Shown here in pieces: positions 1-11,910 of a stretch of DNA of 64,000 bases. This DNA comes from Neurospora tetraspora (lineage: Eukaryota; Ascomycota; Sordariomycetes; Sordariales; Sordariaceae). The stretch is from positions 868,001 to 932,000 of the forward strand of contig NW_026944389.1 of assembly GCF_033439725.1 (NCBI RefSeq), read 5' to 3'. Made by a program: the position numbers and the translations under genes. Numbering within the stretch: position 1 is the first letter of the stretch; each line of letters begins with the position of its first letter. The notes below the pieces were generated by a model. That model was not told the origin of the DNA, did not search any database, and saw only the letters and a program-made list of their open reading frames with translations.

Positions 1-720
1 AGAAGAGGGAGGGCGCTAACCTACTAAAAATAATTTCGGGCTAGAAGGCGGATTTATGAATAAGTAAACTAAATTATATAAGAGGATTTAAATAATGTTA
101 TTATAAAGGCTATAGCGCGATTTATATTAGTGTTAACGTTTTTTCTAATACCCCCGCAATCGATTCTAATACCCTTACCCTCGTCTTTTTATCCTCTAAT
201 TCCCTTATAGAAAATTCTAGCACTCTCCCTATCTCCCTATCCCTAAATTTAGTACTAGCCGCTAAATAATTAAATATAGCGGCCTTATAACTATTTATTA
301 ATTTATAGTGGCTCAAACTAACTTAATTATAGAATACTAGCGCCTATTAAATAATTAATTCTAATACCCTAATCCTAACTAAATTAGAATTTCCTTCCTC
401 TTTCTAATTAATAGTAAAATAGTTTATAGGGGTAAATTATACTAATAATGTAATATAATCGAACTCTAATCCCTATAGTACCGCCTCTAATACCTCCAAT
501 ATATTTATAGGGATATATACAGGCTCTATAGTACTCTAAGTAATACTTATACAACGGGTATTAAAATTAGGGTAAGCACGTATATTCTAAGTAATAAATA
601 TAGTAAATATAGTATATATAGTAATAGGGCTAGTATAGAAAATAATAATATTACTAGCAACTGTAGTATTAACACCCTCAGCAGTAAACAATTAATTGGA
701 TTAATAACTCTGAATACCTT
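1..720. mobile_element. AT-rich, RIP-degraded repeat, left part outside the window
   Basis: The sequence is extremely A+T-rich, dominated by TA steps and full of stops in every frame. Composition changes abruptly to normal GC near 720. No terminal repeat is visible because the other end lies outside the window. This is the pattern expected of a transposon copy mutated by RIP, but I cannot assign a family. The short readings through it have no recognisable motif. Confidence 0.6.
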
Positions 721-1866
721 TATATAAAAAATGACGACAACGACGTAGATTTGGCGATGCGCGGGCATCGATTATGTGGCCTCAGTTGCACGGTATGCTG
801 GGCTGGGCTAGGCTGGGTTGGGCGGCTGGCTGGGCGGCTGGGCTTACTCAGCGATAAAAGTGGGTTTAGTCTATCCAGGGACCAGTTTGAGTCTACCCAG
901 CTACCGATTTCGGTCCACCAAACCGCGTGAACTGTACCCGGTGAAATTTCCGTTGTCAAAGGCCACCAGGACGTCAGCCCGGCTGTACGAGTCAAGACGG
1001 GCACAGTAACCTCCAAGGCATGGATACCGGATGAACAGTTCAGACGGCATTAGTCGATTTATAATCCAGAGTTTCTGACGCTGACAGGCTCTGCAACGAA
1101 GTCTTAGCGGCTCCTTTTTTTTTTCTTTTTCCCCTGCAGCGGCCTGCAGCAGTGGAGGGTGGAGGCTGCAGTTGCGTCCCAATCCGGTCGTGCCGCGGAG
1201 TAGCAGGTCTTGAAAGAAAAGGTACATGCCGTCTCCAACGTTAGACTGGCAGTGAACAGCATGTTGAAGAAAGTTGTGATCCGATAAAGCTCACGGGGTT
1301 CACCCCGCCCGCCGAGTTGATTCGGAGACATTTGGGCACATGAAAATGTGACGAGTCATGTTGATTGAATTGCGGACCTCGATGCCACAAGTTCTGCCCA
1401 CGATTGGAGCGAGGAAGAATCTAATCCTTTTTCGTATTGAACTCGAATCGACGACGAGCATGAAGCGTTGGGCTGGGCTGGAAGAAGAGCTTTTTCATGC
1501 GCTGAAATCCAAATATGCCGAGGATCAGTATGGGACAAGTGGAAAAAGACAAAAGGGAGCAAAAGAAAAAATGACTCGAAGACAAGAATGGGGTTTCTTA
1601 CCTTCTTTCGGTTTTTTCCCCATGGCCAAATAGGGAATGCACTATTTACCCACAGGCAGTGGGAGAACGGACGCGACACTTCTGGCTTACCCTTCCATCG
1701 GGTTGAGGTCTTATCATAGACTAACAGCCGTACTGGCCATGGAAACAAGAGAGAGAGAATGAAAGGAAGAAAAACGACAATCTAAAACCCCATGTGGGGA
1801 TGGATGTGGAAAGGTTGATGTAAGAAGAAAGAATCAGAAAGATGTGAAAAAATGAATCTGTCTTAC
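721..1866. other. Non-coding or unresolved stretch downstream of the 1.87-2.54 kb gene
   Basis: Normal GC content. The 3' end of the minus-strand gene starting at 2543 must lie here. Two acceptors fit: TTTTAG near 1782, opening a long reading to about 1.4 kb, and CCAG near 1740, ending after three codons. I cannot choose between them. The rest, including GGGCTG runs at 800-845 and Pu/Py tracts at 1120-1135 and 1740-1780, shows no gene I can support. Confidence 0.35.
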
Positions 1867-2543
1867 TTTAAGTCGGGGAATCCGTGGTTTGCTGACGTCA
1901 GAGGTGGCCTTGAAATGAGCTTGGGTTTCAACCGCCACATCCCATCTGCAAAGATATAAGGATCAGGGTGGCCTGCCGCTTACTCCATCCACTTCGGTCG
2001 GCCTTGCCGTTAATCGTGTCGTTGCCTCTGATATCATACGTGGTGCCGTCCAGAAGCTCAAAGTGAATGGAGATCTTGTCGAAGTGGATACAGGTCTTGT
2101 CGAAGTTGATGATGAACTTCTTGACCAACTGGGTGAAGGATGGGAAGTTAGTTGACCATGAGTTTGATAGAGGGGTGAGTTGGTAAGTGAAACCATTTGA
2201 AACACTTACTTTGCGGGGGTTGGGCGGGACGGATTACCACGGATGGCTCTGGAAGCTTCTGACCGTCATACCCGTTGGTATCGACCGTTGGGATATCTGC
2301 CCGGCTGCGGGGTCGCCGACGAATGTGAGATTCGGATATTTGAAGGGGTTGGGAGTGAAGCTGTACGACGGGATGCCATGGTTAGTTTGCTTGGGTGGTG
2401 AGATGGATGGTGAGTTGAGATCTGAACTGAGACTCACTTTGAGATCGGTCGGTCTTAGGTATGAACCCCGCGATGGGAATCTCGATGGCGGCGAAAAGAA
2501 CGCCACTGGACTCGACTCGTATTTCTTTGGTAAAAGAATCCAT
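1867..2543 (-). CDS. Spliced gene of unknown function (3' end unresolved)
   Basis: I do not recognise this protein. The ATG at 2543 has a good context and opens MDSFTKEIRVESSGVLFAA. Four exons fit with clean splice sites: 2438-2543, 2272-2360, 2040-2128 and 1867-1945. Introns begin GTGAGT, GTATGA, GTATGA and GTAAGA; the second carries CTAAC and the third CTGAT branch sites. The best coding stretch is exon 3, which encodes KFIINFDKTCIHFDKISIHF followed by ELLDGTT, an alternating pattern suggesting beta strands. The reading frame of exon 2 is less certain, because a neighbouring frame also looks protein-like. It lies between two AT-rich repeat blocks. Alternatives are a decaying gene or a different splice pattern. 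Confidence 0.42.
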
Positions 2544-2640
2544 TGCGATCAGAAGAGGTAGTCTTGGTGTTGTTTGACTAATGTGATTGATGCAGGATGA
2601 GCTGGTGAAAGTTTGAATCGTGAAAGGTTGTTATTTAGGG

Positions 2641-5600
2641 AAGAGAAAACCTCCGCGCACTCTAAGGTTAGCCTACACGTACTCTAAAACCCATAGAATC
2701 CCCATAAAATCCCAAGGGTTAGGGTCTCTGGCACCCCATAATACCCCATGGCACTTAACATTCAAAAGTCCCACATTTAGCCGTAAAAATACCCCATTTC
2801 AATACACAAAATAATAATATGCATTCTATAAAATTTTAACCAATCTTTTATGAACCGTACACCCTTTTTCTAACTTAATGATTTTAAATAATTTTGTACG
2901 TCGCATTACCATATTGTAATACCACCCTATAATACCACCATACTAATAAACCACGCCAACTCTATACAACTAATTAATATACGTTAATTAATCAGTACTA
3001 ATCTTAATATATACTAATAGTTCGCTATAGATAGTTACTAATCCTCCTCGTTGTCGTTGCAATTCTAATAATACTAATACAATATTTGCAAACGCCGCCT
3101 CCTTTTCGCGTAAAAGCTAGCACGTTCTACCAAACGATCCTATTAATACCCTCCCCTCTAGGGCAACAATTAATAAAATCCGTCGCAATATCGCTAAACT
3201 CAATCGCCGCCGTCGCTTTAATATATCGATCCTTCGAAGTAACAAATATTTAATACGTAACCCCAGCCACCCTATATATAACTAATTTTACCGGTATATT
3301 TACCAATACAATTATACCTCCCTTCGACCTCATCCTACTCTCAACCCCAACTCCAAGCGACGCTCTATATCATAAAAACACAAATACGCCCTCAAATATC
3401 CCTTTCATATTGTAATTACTAAGTAAGCGGCCGCTAATTAAAAATAGGTAATTAAAATTAATAATAGTAATTACGAAGGATATCTACATTCCTAATACTT
3501 TGATAACTATCTCTTTCTTAGAATGAAAGTACTAGTATTATACTTTAAATTATAAGAATTTATAATTAGTCTATTAAAGAGAAGGGAATTGACCGTTCGC
3601 TCTATATATACTACTATTAAGGATCGGTTCCTTACTATACCCCTTCAATATAAAAACATTAATAATATATGTATATAATTGAAGAAGGTATATAAAGAAG
3701 AATATATTAATACCTAAAGCTTTATACGGTTGCTAGAGATTAATGTAATAATAGTTTACTACTATATTAATTAAGAGGACGACGATAATATTATACTTTC
3801 TAACGTATTTTAAATATTCGATTCATAACGCAAAATATAACTACGTAACCCTTTTATTATATTCTTTAATACTATATTCAAGGTTAACTGCTATTACTTT
3901 GCCCTAATATAAGGCGTTATTATTATAGCTAAGAAAACTTCTATACTTATATTTTAAATAATATTTAATAACGAGAGGGGCGAAGGGGGTATACCTACTT
4001 TATTAACTAAATCTACTACGCTATACAAATTTTCGATATTTGTTACCCTGGTATTATTATTAATAATAAAAACGATACCTTTATCGGTATACTACGGACT
4101 GAATTCCTAAACGTTATATTCTAACGCTATATTTAGTATATTAATTATAATATAATTAAAAATATTAAGAAGCTTTAGAAGCGCCCCGCCGCCGCCGTTA
4201 ACGATTCTAAAGACGACGAAGAGGGAGATAGTAACTAATCCGCGGAATTTAGAAACGGAGATTTAAATAATAGTAATTAAAATAACGACGGCGACGAGGA
4301 TATTAATTAACTAAACGATAAAGAAGAAGGCGAATTTAACGAAAATAATCTAATTTTTAATACTGACGATAAGATTAACTGCTAGTATTTAATCCGCTTA
4401 TATAAGAAAATTCGCTCTACTATTAGGACTAAGGCTAACCTCCCCCCTATACCTCGTAAAATTACTAATATACGTACTATACTATTCTTTATATAGTAGT
4501 ATATAATTCATTCCCTTATAATATTAAATTTTAATAAAGTTTAAGTCCGCTTTTAACGCGAATGTAACGAATCCTAAGAAACTATTATTAATTACTTTAA
4601 GGAGGAGTATATCCCTATTAAGGAGGAGTAGATTAATTACTATATTAACGAGAATTTTAATTACAATTAAATGACTATATCGCTAAATGAATCTAATAAT
4701 AATTCCCTTAAATCCTATCGAATTTTTAATTGTAATAGCCTTATTAATGTTTTTAAAATTTATTTTTAATATATTGCTACCTAATATACTTAGTTTAAAG
4801 AGGAAAATATTACTTCTTTGTTGCGTATATATATATTATAAATTAATTATAATTAATTTAGTACTTATATTTTAAATTTTATTATATAAGTATTCAATCT
4901 ACTAGAAATCTAATATTATAAAGTTCTTTTAATATTACTAAGGAAATAAAGAGATTTATATTAAGGCAAACCTCTACCCCCATACTCTTATTAATTTAAA
5001 AGGCAATTTACCCTACCTTATATATAAAGAAAACCACAGCACACTCCAAGTGAAGCCTATACGCACTCTAAGACCTATATGACAGCTGTTATATAAATAT
5101 AGCCGTTTTGTATAGTAATTTGGGGTCTCTCAAATGTCCGAAACATCCCTCCCGCCAAGTCAAAAGTCGTGATACTTTTAGTGGTGTTGCGAACCCCCCA
5201 AATCCGACACGCACAGTCAGCACAGTATACCTAGTCTTAATCTGTTGGAAGTTCGTGCCCTGGGCCGCCCATTCACCGGCTTTGCCCATTTACTGGGCCG
5301 TTCCATTACCGGCACTCCCTTCCAGGTATTTAGGCTGTCCTGGTTTCCGTTTCTCCTCTTCCGTTAGACAACTACAATCAAACCCTTTTTGTTGTCGCCT
5401 TCCAGCCTCCATCATAATCCCTGAAGTTGCCAACCCCCTTCTTTATTTACTTCGTAATCTTCCTCGTTGGCGCCCTCCTTAGCTACCAAAGTATTTGCCC
5501 TATCACGCTTCTTCAACCTTCCGTGTTGATGTAAGGTGTGGTGGCGATGCGATGGGTTAAAAGTATGTTCAAAATCGCAAAGTTCGAAAATGTTTGCAAG

Positions 5601-7522
5601 GCTAAAACTTTCACGAAATGGAGCGCAATGTTTCGTGCATTGAAATGGCGTATTTTCACGGGTAAAAGTGGGCTTTTGGATGTCGGGTGTTATAGCCTGT
5701 CATGTGGTGCCAGAGTGGGAATTATATGGGTCTTAGAGTGCGTCTAGGTAAACCTTAGAGTGTGCTGAGGTTTTCTCTATATATATAAAATAGAGATACG
5801 GCTATAAGGAAATACAGTTGTCTTAATTGAGAAAGATATATACTACCCCTTCTAATATGTATATTAACTTCGAATAAGCACTTCTCTAACCCCTACCCCT
5901 AATATTATCCTATATTAACTTCCTACTTAGAACGTAGTCAATAAATATTTTATATTTATACTTACGGTTATAAAGATTCCTAAAGGCCGCCCGCGTAATA
6001 TGGGTAGCCCTTTTAGCTATAAACCTATCGCTATACGACCTCTCTAAAATAACCCTTAAAAAGGCTAACCGTTTTAAGAAGCCTTTCGAGAAGGCCGGCC
6101 GTCTTAAGAAGCCTTTTAAAATACTTCTCAAAATAAATTACAAGTACACCAACCTCCCTAATATACGTAGGTTACTAGAGCTAACATACGTACAACCCAA
6201 TCTAATTAAACCTAATTTAATCAAATCTAATCCAACTCACGTACCAACCCCCCTAGGCCCCGGGGCGAATTTACAAATACTACCCCTATTCTAGCATTTA
6301 CATATCGTTATTATTCTTAATAGGAATTCGTTAAGTTTAATCTTAAAATTTTAAATGCCGAGGATATTATAAATAGTGCGGGTACGAAGAAGATAAGGGA
6401 GGAGGATGAAGGAGAGGAGGAAGTATTAATTAATAGCGATAATAATATATAGAATATTATTTTCGTTAACATTAACCAAATTCCAACTCCCTAAAGCCCG
6501 TTTACTTCAGCCCAACCAAGGGAGGTATTTAAATTAGAGGATTTAAATTCAAAACTATTTAACCTACCATCGTTCTTTATTCCTCCTTCTCCTTCCTCCT
6601 CCTCTTCTTCCTCCTAACTCTTTATCACCTAAACTATTAAATTAGAAATACTAATCTTTAATAATATATAGGGATTCTAGCGGGAGAACCTCCTTAACAC
6701 CGTATTATACTATATAATAGATAATGAATTTAGTAATAATCTATTCCTTAATAATATAAAGAATTGGATAAACTATATTAGGGAATTATTTATAGAAGAG
6801 CAATAGCTCGCCTGATTACAATTAGAAGAGGAGCTTAATAAGTAAATGGCTAAATAGGTAAAAAAAGAGGAGTATAACGTCTTTGATAATAAATACCCCC
6901 TATATAACGTAAGCTTCGAAGAAGAGGGTCGCTTTATTAAGTAGCAGCATACTCGCTACAGTCCCCGCAAATGCCCTATTATTAAAAAGGAGTTTGGCCT
7001 ATATATTTATCGAGGGAGGAAGCTATACCTATAATTAGGCAAATCTATTTACGTTACTAATATTAATATTAAATAGTTAAATAGATAGGAGAGGCGTAAG
7101 AAGAAGAGGATAAGAGAGAGTTTATAGGACGAAAATAGCTACTTCAGAAGGGGATATAAGAACTACTAGAATAATAAGAACCTATAGATCGTATAGTAAT
7201 ACTTGCCGGGCAATAGAAAGAACCCTATCATATTGAGTAATTTAGAGTATATATTACTAAGTAAATAAATAAGAGAAGGATTCTAAGCATTAAGGCAGCA
7301 GATTCGTTGTGTGTGTGTGAACGACGATATCGAGTTTGGGGGGTTCATAATACTATGAAAAGTATTACGACTTTTACGTTTACTCTGGCGTGGCGGGAGC
7401 GATGTTTAGAACATTCAAAGACCCCAGTTTACTATACAAAACGACCGTATTTATATAACAGCTGTCATATGGGTCTTAGAGTACGTGTAGGCTGGGCTTG
7501 GAGTGCGCGGAGGTTTTCTCTT
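2641..7522. mobile_element. RIP-degraded DNA element with about 55-bp terminal inverted repeats
   Basis: The left end (AAGAGAAAACCTCCGCGCAC at 2641) is matched by the reverse complement of the right end at 7475-7522. About 50 of 55 bp agree through the shared ACGTACTCTAA segment. The interior is A+T-rich and stop-saturated apart from a nested copy at 5027-5778. Short terminal repeats, asymmetric subterminal sequence and about 4.9 kb length suggest a DNA transposon. I see no target duplication and no recognisable transposase, so the superfamily is open; Mutator-like is only a guess from the repeat length. These are inverted, not direct, repeats, so it is not an LTR element. Confidence 0.72.
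5027..5778. mobile_element. Nested 752-bp non-autonomous relative, inverted relative to its host element
   Basis: The ends (AAGAAAACCACAGCACACTC at 5027; reverse complement at about 5735-5778) share terminal repeats with the element at 2641-7522. The subterminal sequences are swapped. The left 180 bp match the right end of the outer element (7335-7522), and the right 150 bp match its left end (2641-2815). That is what an insertion in the opposite orientation would give. TATATATA lies at both edges and may be an 8-bp target duplication, though the A+T context makes this weak. The middle, about 5215-5620, has normal GC and is far less degraded than its surroundings. No coding capacity is supported. 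Confidence 0.68.
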
Positions 7523-7709
7523 GCGGAAGGAGGAAGAAGGCGGGTCTTGGCCAAAGATTCTCAGAGATTGCCGGCACAGGGCACAAGGCTGGGCAGGGTG
7601 CTGACAGGGGGGGGGGGTATCAACGTCGCTCAAGTTTGATTCCAAAATCCGTGCCTAAAACCACAGGAACAGTCCACAATCATCTAGCCTTCTGAGTGTC
7701 CTCTGGGAC

Positions 7710-9163
7710 CTACTCTGGCTTCCTTCCCCATGCACTGCGTGCCCTGACATAGCCGTGAATATTGGGATTGTTCCACTCTTTCTTAATTTGGTCGCCATAC
7801 GACTTGGTTTCCTCCGGAGTCCATCCTAGCAAGACAATGAAGGTGTAGTTAAGGTATCCTGTTGGGAGATATTAGCATTGACCCAACTCAAGTCACTGAT
7901 TGTGGAATGGTGGGGTGCTCGCTGCAAACCGAGTGCCCGCTGCACACGCAAGCTTACCTTCAAGGTCCGCCTCAATGGCTAGCTTCCACCATAGACCCGA
8001 TTCCGCTGTTTCCTTCTCAGGGTGCCAGACACCTATGGGAATAATATAGTCTTTATACTCAATATCCACGAAGCCAGCAGCTGCCATACCCTTCCGTTGG
8101 AGGTCGTGGTCGTAAACCTCAAAAGATCGGCCGAACCTTCTTCCACCTTCATTAAACACCTTAGACCATTGTGACATGGCACTGTCCTCTTTCACCGTAC
8201 CGTCGTCGCACTCGAAAGTACTGCAAGCGGCGAAAGTTTCGATGTAGCCTGCATGGGACTTGGGTGAGTGATTGTCAATGGACAATTGGTGGATGGAAGA
8301 GGTCAGGGGGTACGTACCACCCGGTTTACAAGTCCGGAAGGCCTGGCGATGGAATTCATACCAGTCTTCGATAACACCAATTAGCATACGCGCATGGATG
8401 AAATCAAAGGTGTTGTCTGGCCAGGTCCATTCTTGGTTGCAATCATCAAGTTCAAATTTGACGTTGGCGGGCACCCAGGAAGGTTGAATGGGGGTGATGT
8501 CGGTACCGACAACGTCGGCTCCGGGGAATTCGTCGGCGAAGTCACTAGACAGCATCAGAGATTCTGTTAGAAGGGCGATTGGGGCTTATACCTGTCAGGG
8601 CTCGAACGTCTGTCCGACCTTGGGCGCAACATCAGGAAGCGCTTCGAGACCTGACGAGTACGCATGATGCGTGGAGTAAGACTTACATTGCCCACAGGCC
8701 AGTTCCTGTACCAACGTCCAACACCTTTTGGACCTTGTTCTTATCAAGTGGAGCGCGATACAACCTGTGTTCCATAGTGACCGTATAAGCGTGGTGGCTG
8801 TTACGATGGTCAGCATGTACAACCGAGGTTCACGATACTTATAGATGTTCAGGCAGGTATTTACGCAATCTCCATTGCATCAATGTGACGCTCATCATTC
8901 GGTTCCCAGGATTCTGCATTGCCGATATCGCTATGGTAGGTTCTTCCATGGATGTGGCGATACTGAAAGATAGACTCGGTGAGCGAGGCGGTCCTGGCCC
9001 TGGAAGAAAAGATGTCGCTGGGATCCTCTTGCGTAAATTGCTGTTGCCAATGCGAGGCAGGAAGAATACCGATGGCGGTTTGCTCCTCATTGCTGAGCAA
9101 CATCGATATCGGAACCTTTGTAGGCCCGGCTGCCGACGATGATCCCTTGGTATTGGGAGCCAT
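7710..9163 (-). CDS. LaeA/UMTA-like SAM-dependent methyltransferase, copy 1
   Basis: Predicted class I (Rossmann-fold) SAM-dependent methyltransferase of the fungal LaeA/TAM-domain type; substrate unknown. Five exons (8865-9163, 8687-8797, 8318-8544, 7958-8248, 7710-7858) join in phase to 358 residues. SAM-binding motif I, VLDVGTGTGLWAI, ends exon 2 (about residues 125-137). [18 protein letters not shown] precedes it; [11 protein letters not shown] (motif II region) and CKPGGYIETF (post-motif III) follow. The end is RSAWGRKPE. The ATG at 9163 gives MAPNTKG and matches the start in copy 2. Odd points: intron 2 (8545-8686) is 142 bp instead of about 60 because of a 68-bp foldback element, and intron 3 (8249-8317) is absent from all three paralogues. 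The frame is intact. Family members regulate secondary metabolism or methylate small molecules; which applies here is unknown. Confidence 0.88.
8591..8658. mobile_element. 68-bp TA-flanked foldback element inside intron 2 of methyltransferase copy 1
   Basis: CCTGTCAGGGCTCGAAC at the left is the near inverse of TTCGAGACCTGACGAG at the right, and TA sits at both edges (8589-8590 and 8659-8660). A 69-bp relative lies at 35134-35202. The same intron is 56-68 bp in the three paralogous genes and 142 bp here, which fits insertion of one such unit plus its duplication. It encodes nothing. The TA target suggests mobilisation by a Tc1/mariner or pogo-type transposase (inference). Confidence 0.75.
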
Positions 9164-9603
9164 GCTTGTGGTTCTGACGAGTGAAGCGAGATGTGAAACG
9201 AGATGTGGGCAAGGTGGGATGTTGAGAATAAAACCCGTGGAGATGATAGATGACCAAAGCTTCAAGTTTGGTTGTGTGTTCGAGGGCAATTGTGCAAGTG
9301 CAAGATGGCCCCGAACAGCGAGAGCAGGAGGGGTATTGTACAGTTGCTAGCCTTCTATCCACTGTGAAGAACGCAAACTAAGGGAAAGAGCGGGACCCAC
9401 GCGGATTCTCCGCGATGCCCTCTTGTGGGACTGGCATGGATCACTGGCTGTATTGTGAGACCGTGACTGTGAAAGGAGGAAGAGGAAGCCGCGGGTCTGG
9501 AGGGCTGAAATAGGCACACGACTGAGAGGGCATCTCTGGGCAAGTGCATGGGCCAGGCTCGCTTTCCACTTCATCTTGGTGAGCTTGGTAAGGAAAAGGG
9601 TGC
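9164..9603. promoter_or_regulatory. 5' flank of methyltransferase copy 1
   Basis: No gene is supported. The segment near 9345 (CAGTTGCTAGCCTTCTATCC, then ACTGTGAA) matches one at about 12105-12128 upstream of copy 2, so the proximal upstream region was duplicated with the gene. No defined regulatory site could be read. Confidence 0.4.
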
Positions 9604-9773
9604 TACCGCAAACTCTCATTCATAACGGAGATGCTTTGTGGATCATACTGGGATTTTGAACCAATCCAGTTGGCAAGATGGTGCATATGTAGCTAAGAGC
9701 AAGCTCAAAACACCTGCATAAGGTGTGGCCTTCCCCAAAAGAGCATCTCCGTTATAAGTGAGAATTTGCGGTA
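9604..9773. mobile_element. MITE of about 166 bp with 33-bp terminal inverted repeats and TA flanks
   Basis: CCGCAAACTCTCATTCATAA at 9606, continuing CGGAGATGCT, is the inverse of the right end at about 9742-9771, with two or three mismatches over about 32 bp. TA lies at 9604-9605 and 9772-9773. Non-coding interior of about 105 bp. Inverted repeats plus TA duplication fit a Tc1/mariner-type MITE. GC is normal; it is shorter than the length RIP usually needs. Confidence 0.8.
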
Positions 9774-9779
9774 GACCCA

Positions 9780-10668
9780 GAGCGAGGCACGTGGCAGGGA
9801 CATTCTCAACATCTATTGATGTGGCGTGCCAAGCACACTTTCTGCACCCCTGTGGGATTCAGGTTTTACTTGGCAGTTGGCGCCAAGAAGCTCCCTGGCC
9901 CCCAAGTACGTGTAGAGTGATGCCCCTCGGCCCCCCTTTTATGCAACCAAGAATTGGTGCAGGCCATTTTCCCTTGCACAAAACGGGGGTTTTGCATTGG
10001 ACGGAAGTTGCATAAACTGGGGGGCTCACGGTTCTCCGCCGTACCCAGGACTGCCAGGTTGGCGACTGCTGGGAGCATTGCAATCTTTTTCCCTAACCCC
10101 CAATAGCTTCGAGGCCGGTCCATGACCTTTTAACACTTCATCTGTTGAGGTCCCGTTTGGGTGAGGATAGAATTGATTCGCGTCGTGTGAACGTGTTCGG
10201 ACGAATCGGACGTTGAAAAAGGTGGTCTTGTTTTGGGTGTCGATGGTACTCAAGGTTAGCGTTTCGAGCCCATGAAACACCTGAAGACGGGTCGCAGAGA
10301 TTGCAGATTTCCCAAAACATGCAAGTGCACAAAGTCCGGACTTCGAATAACCTGATCTCCGGGTCAAGGACAAGCACAATGATTCATGGTTGAGATTCCC
10401 GCCAACCTTTTATCCTCCGGGTAGGTGACAAATGAAACCTTGACATATCCTTGATCTTGACTATGTCAACGAACCCTCCTGGGAGGTAAGTTAACTCAAA
10501 ACAAGATGTGCATTCGCCTAAAGCAGTTTACATGGTGGGTTTCGGTGTCGCGTATTTGAACCCCTCATAGATTTTGTCATATCGCCATTGCATTGTTGCT
10601 TACCCAAAGGATCCCCACGCCTTCATAACTCGTCCTCTGGTTCCTCCATCCCCATGTCCAAAGAGTTC
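9780..10668. repeat. Upstream segment duplicated between methyltransferase copies 1 and 2
   Basis: About 9815-10145 matches about 12220-12420. Shared landmarks include GCACACTTTCTGCAC against ACACGCTTTCTGCAC, GCCGTACCCAGG, and CTTCGAGGCCGGTCCA against GTTCGAGGCCGGTCCA, in the same order and orientation. The gene and roughly 1 kb of upstream DNA were therefore duplicated as one tandem unit. The remainder to 10668 has no gene I can support. Confidence 0.65.
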
Positions 10669-11910
10669 TTACTCTGGCTTCCGACCCCATACAGAACGCA
10701 CCGTGGTGTAGCCGTGGATCTTCGGGTTATTGAGCTCCTTCCTAAGCTGAGCGGCATAGAGGCCAGTCTCCGCCGGAGTCCACCCCATCACCGCGTGGAA
10801 CGGGTAGTTCAGATAGCCTGTGTAACCACCCATTAGTTAAGCCCGGCATATCTCCAGCCACAACTTTACCATAAAACAGACTTACCTTCAAGATCACTCT
10901 CCGCATGAATCTTCCACCAAAGGCCCTTTTCGGCCAGGACCTTGTCCTTGTGCCAAACACCAAGAGGGATGTAGTAATCTTTGACTTCAATATCCACGAA
11001 GCCCGCCGCTTCCATACCCTTCTGCTGGAGATTCTCAGCGTAAACCTCGAATGTCCGTCCCATCTTCTTCCCTGCCGCATTCCAAACCCTCCCCCACTGG
11101 GCAATAGCGCTATCATCCTTCACTGTCTCATCGCCCCTGAATGTACTGTCGCAAACAAAGCTTTCAGTATAGCCACCGGGCTTACAGGTACGGTAAGCCT
11201 GGCGAAAGAGGGCGTCCCAATCCTCGATAATACCGAACATCATACGTATATGAATGAAGTCGAAAGTATTATCGGCCCAAGTCCATTCTCGGTTACAGTC
11301 GTCGATTTCGAACTTCACGTTGGGAGGAACCCAGGGAGGTTGGATGGGAGTAATATCGGTACCGATCACTTCGCTATCGGGGAACTCGTCGGCAAAGTCG
11401 CTAGAGAGAAAGGTTATCAGGCGAGGCATCAGCGGCGAAGCTTTGTAAAAACTCACATTGCCCACATGCCCGTTCCAGTTCCGATATCGACGACTTTCTG
11501 AACATTCTTTTTATCGAGAGGAGCATTGTGGAGCTTTCCATCGAGTACCACCGTGTACACATGATGACTTTATCTCATGAATTAGACTCGGATTGCCAAA
11601 GGGGAAGAGGTATGTGGTGATAGATTTACGCAATGTCTAACGCCTCCTTGTGGCGCTCATCGTTGGGCTCCCAGGATTCAGCATTGCCAATCTCGCCGTG
11701 ATAGGTCCGTCCGTTAATATGGCGATACGCGAAAATGGACTCGGTCAGCGAGGCGGTGCTGGAAACAAATGATCCAAGGCTCGAAGCTGAATCATCATTG
11801 GGATCCTCTTGCGTGGACTGCTGTTGCCAATGCGAGGCGGGAAGAATACCGACTGCGGCTTGCTCCTCATTGCTGAGCAATGGCAGCTGCTGTGCAGGCT
11901 GGGCTGCCAT
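10669..11910 (-). CDS. LaeA/UMTA-like SAM-dependent methyltransferase, copy 2
   Basis: Same family as copy 1, with four exons (11630-11910, 11457-11567, 10886-11400, 10669-10817) giving 351 residues in one frame. Motif I is [13 protein letters not shown] (about 119-131); [20 protein letters not shown] follows, then [10 protein letters not shown] in an uninterrupted exon. The C terminus, RSVWGRKPE, is nearly that of copy 1. Exon 2 (111 nt) and the last exon (149 nt) are exactly the lengths found in copy 1. The intron at CKPGG is missing, and intron 2 is only 56 bp (11401-11456). It lies head-to-tail with copy 1, 1.5 kb upstream on the same strand, so tandem duplication is the simplest origin. 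No disruption is visible. Substrate unknown. Confidence 0.88.

Noticed and set aside
2641-7522. LTR element interpretation of the repeats at 2641, 5027, 5735 and 7475
   Set aside because: The pairs are inverted, not direct, and no direct pair brackets an interior.
7710-11910. The two tandem methyltransferases as part of a secondary-metabolite cluster
   Set aside because: No polyketide synthase, peptide synthetase, terpene cyclase, transporter or cluster regulator is visible anywhere in the window.
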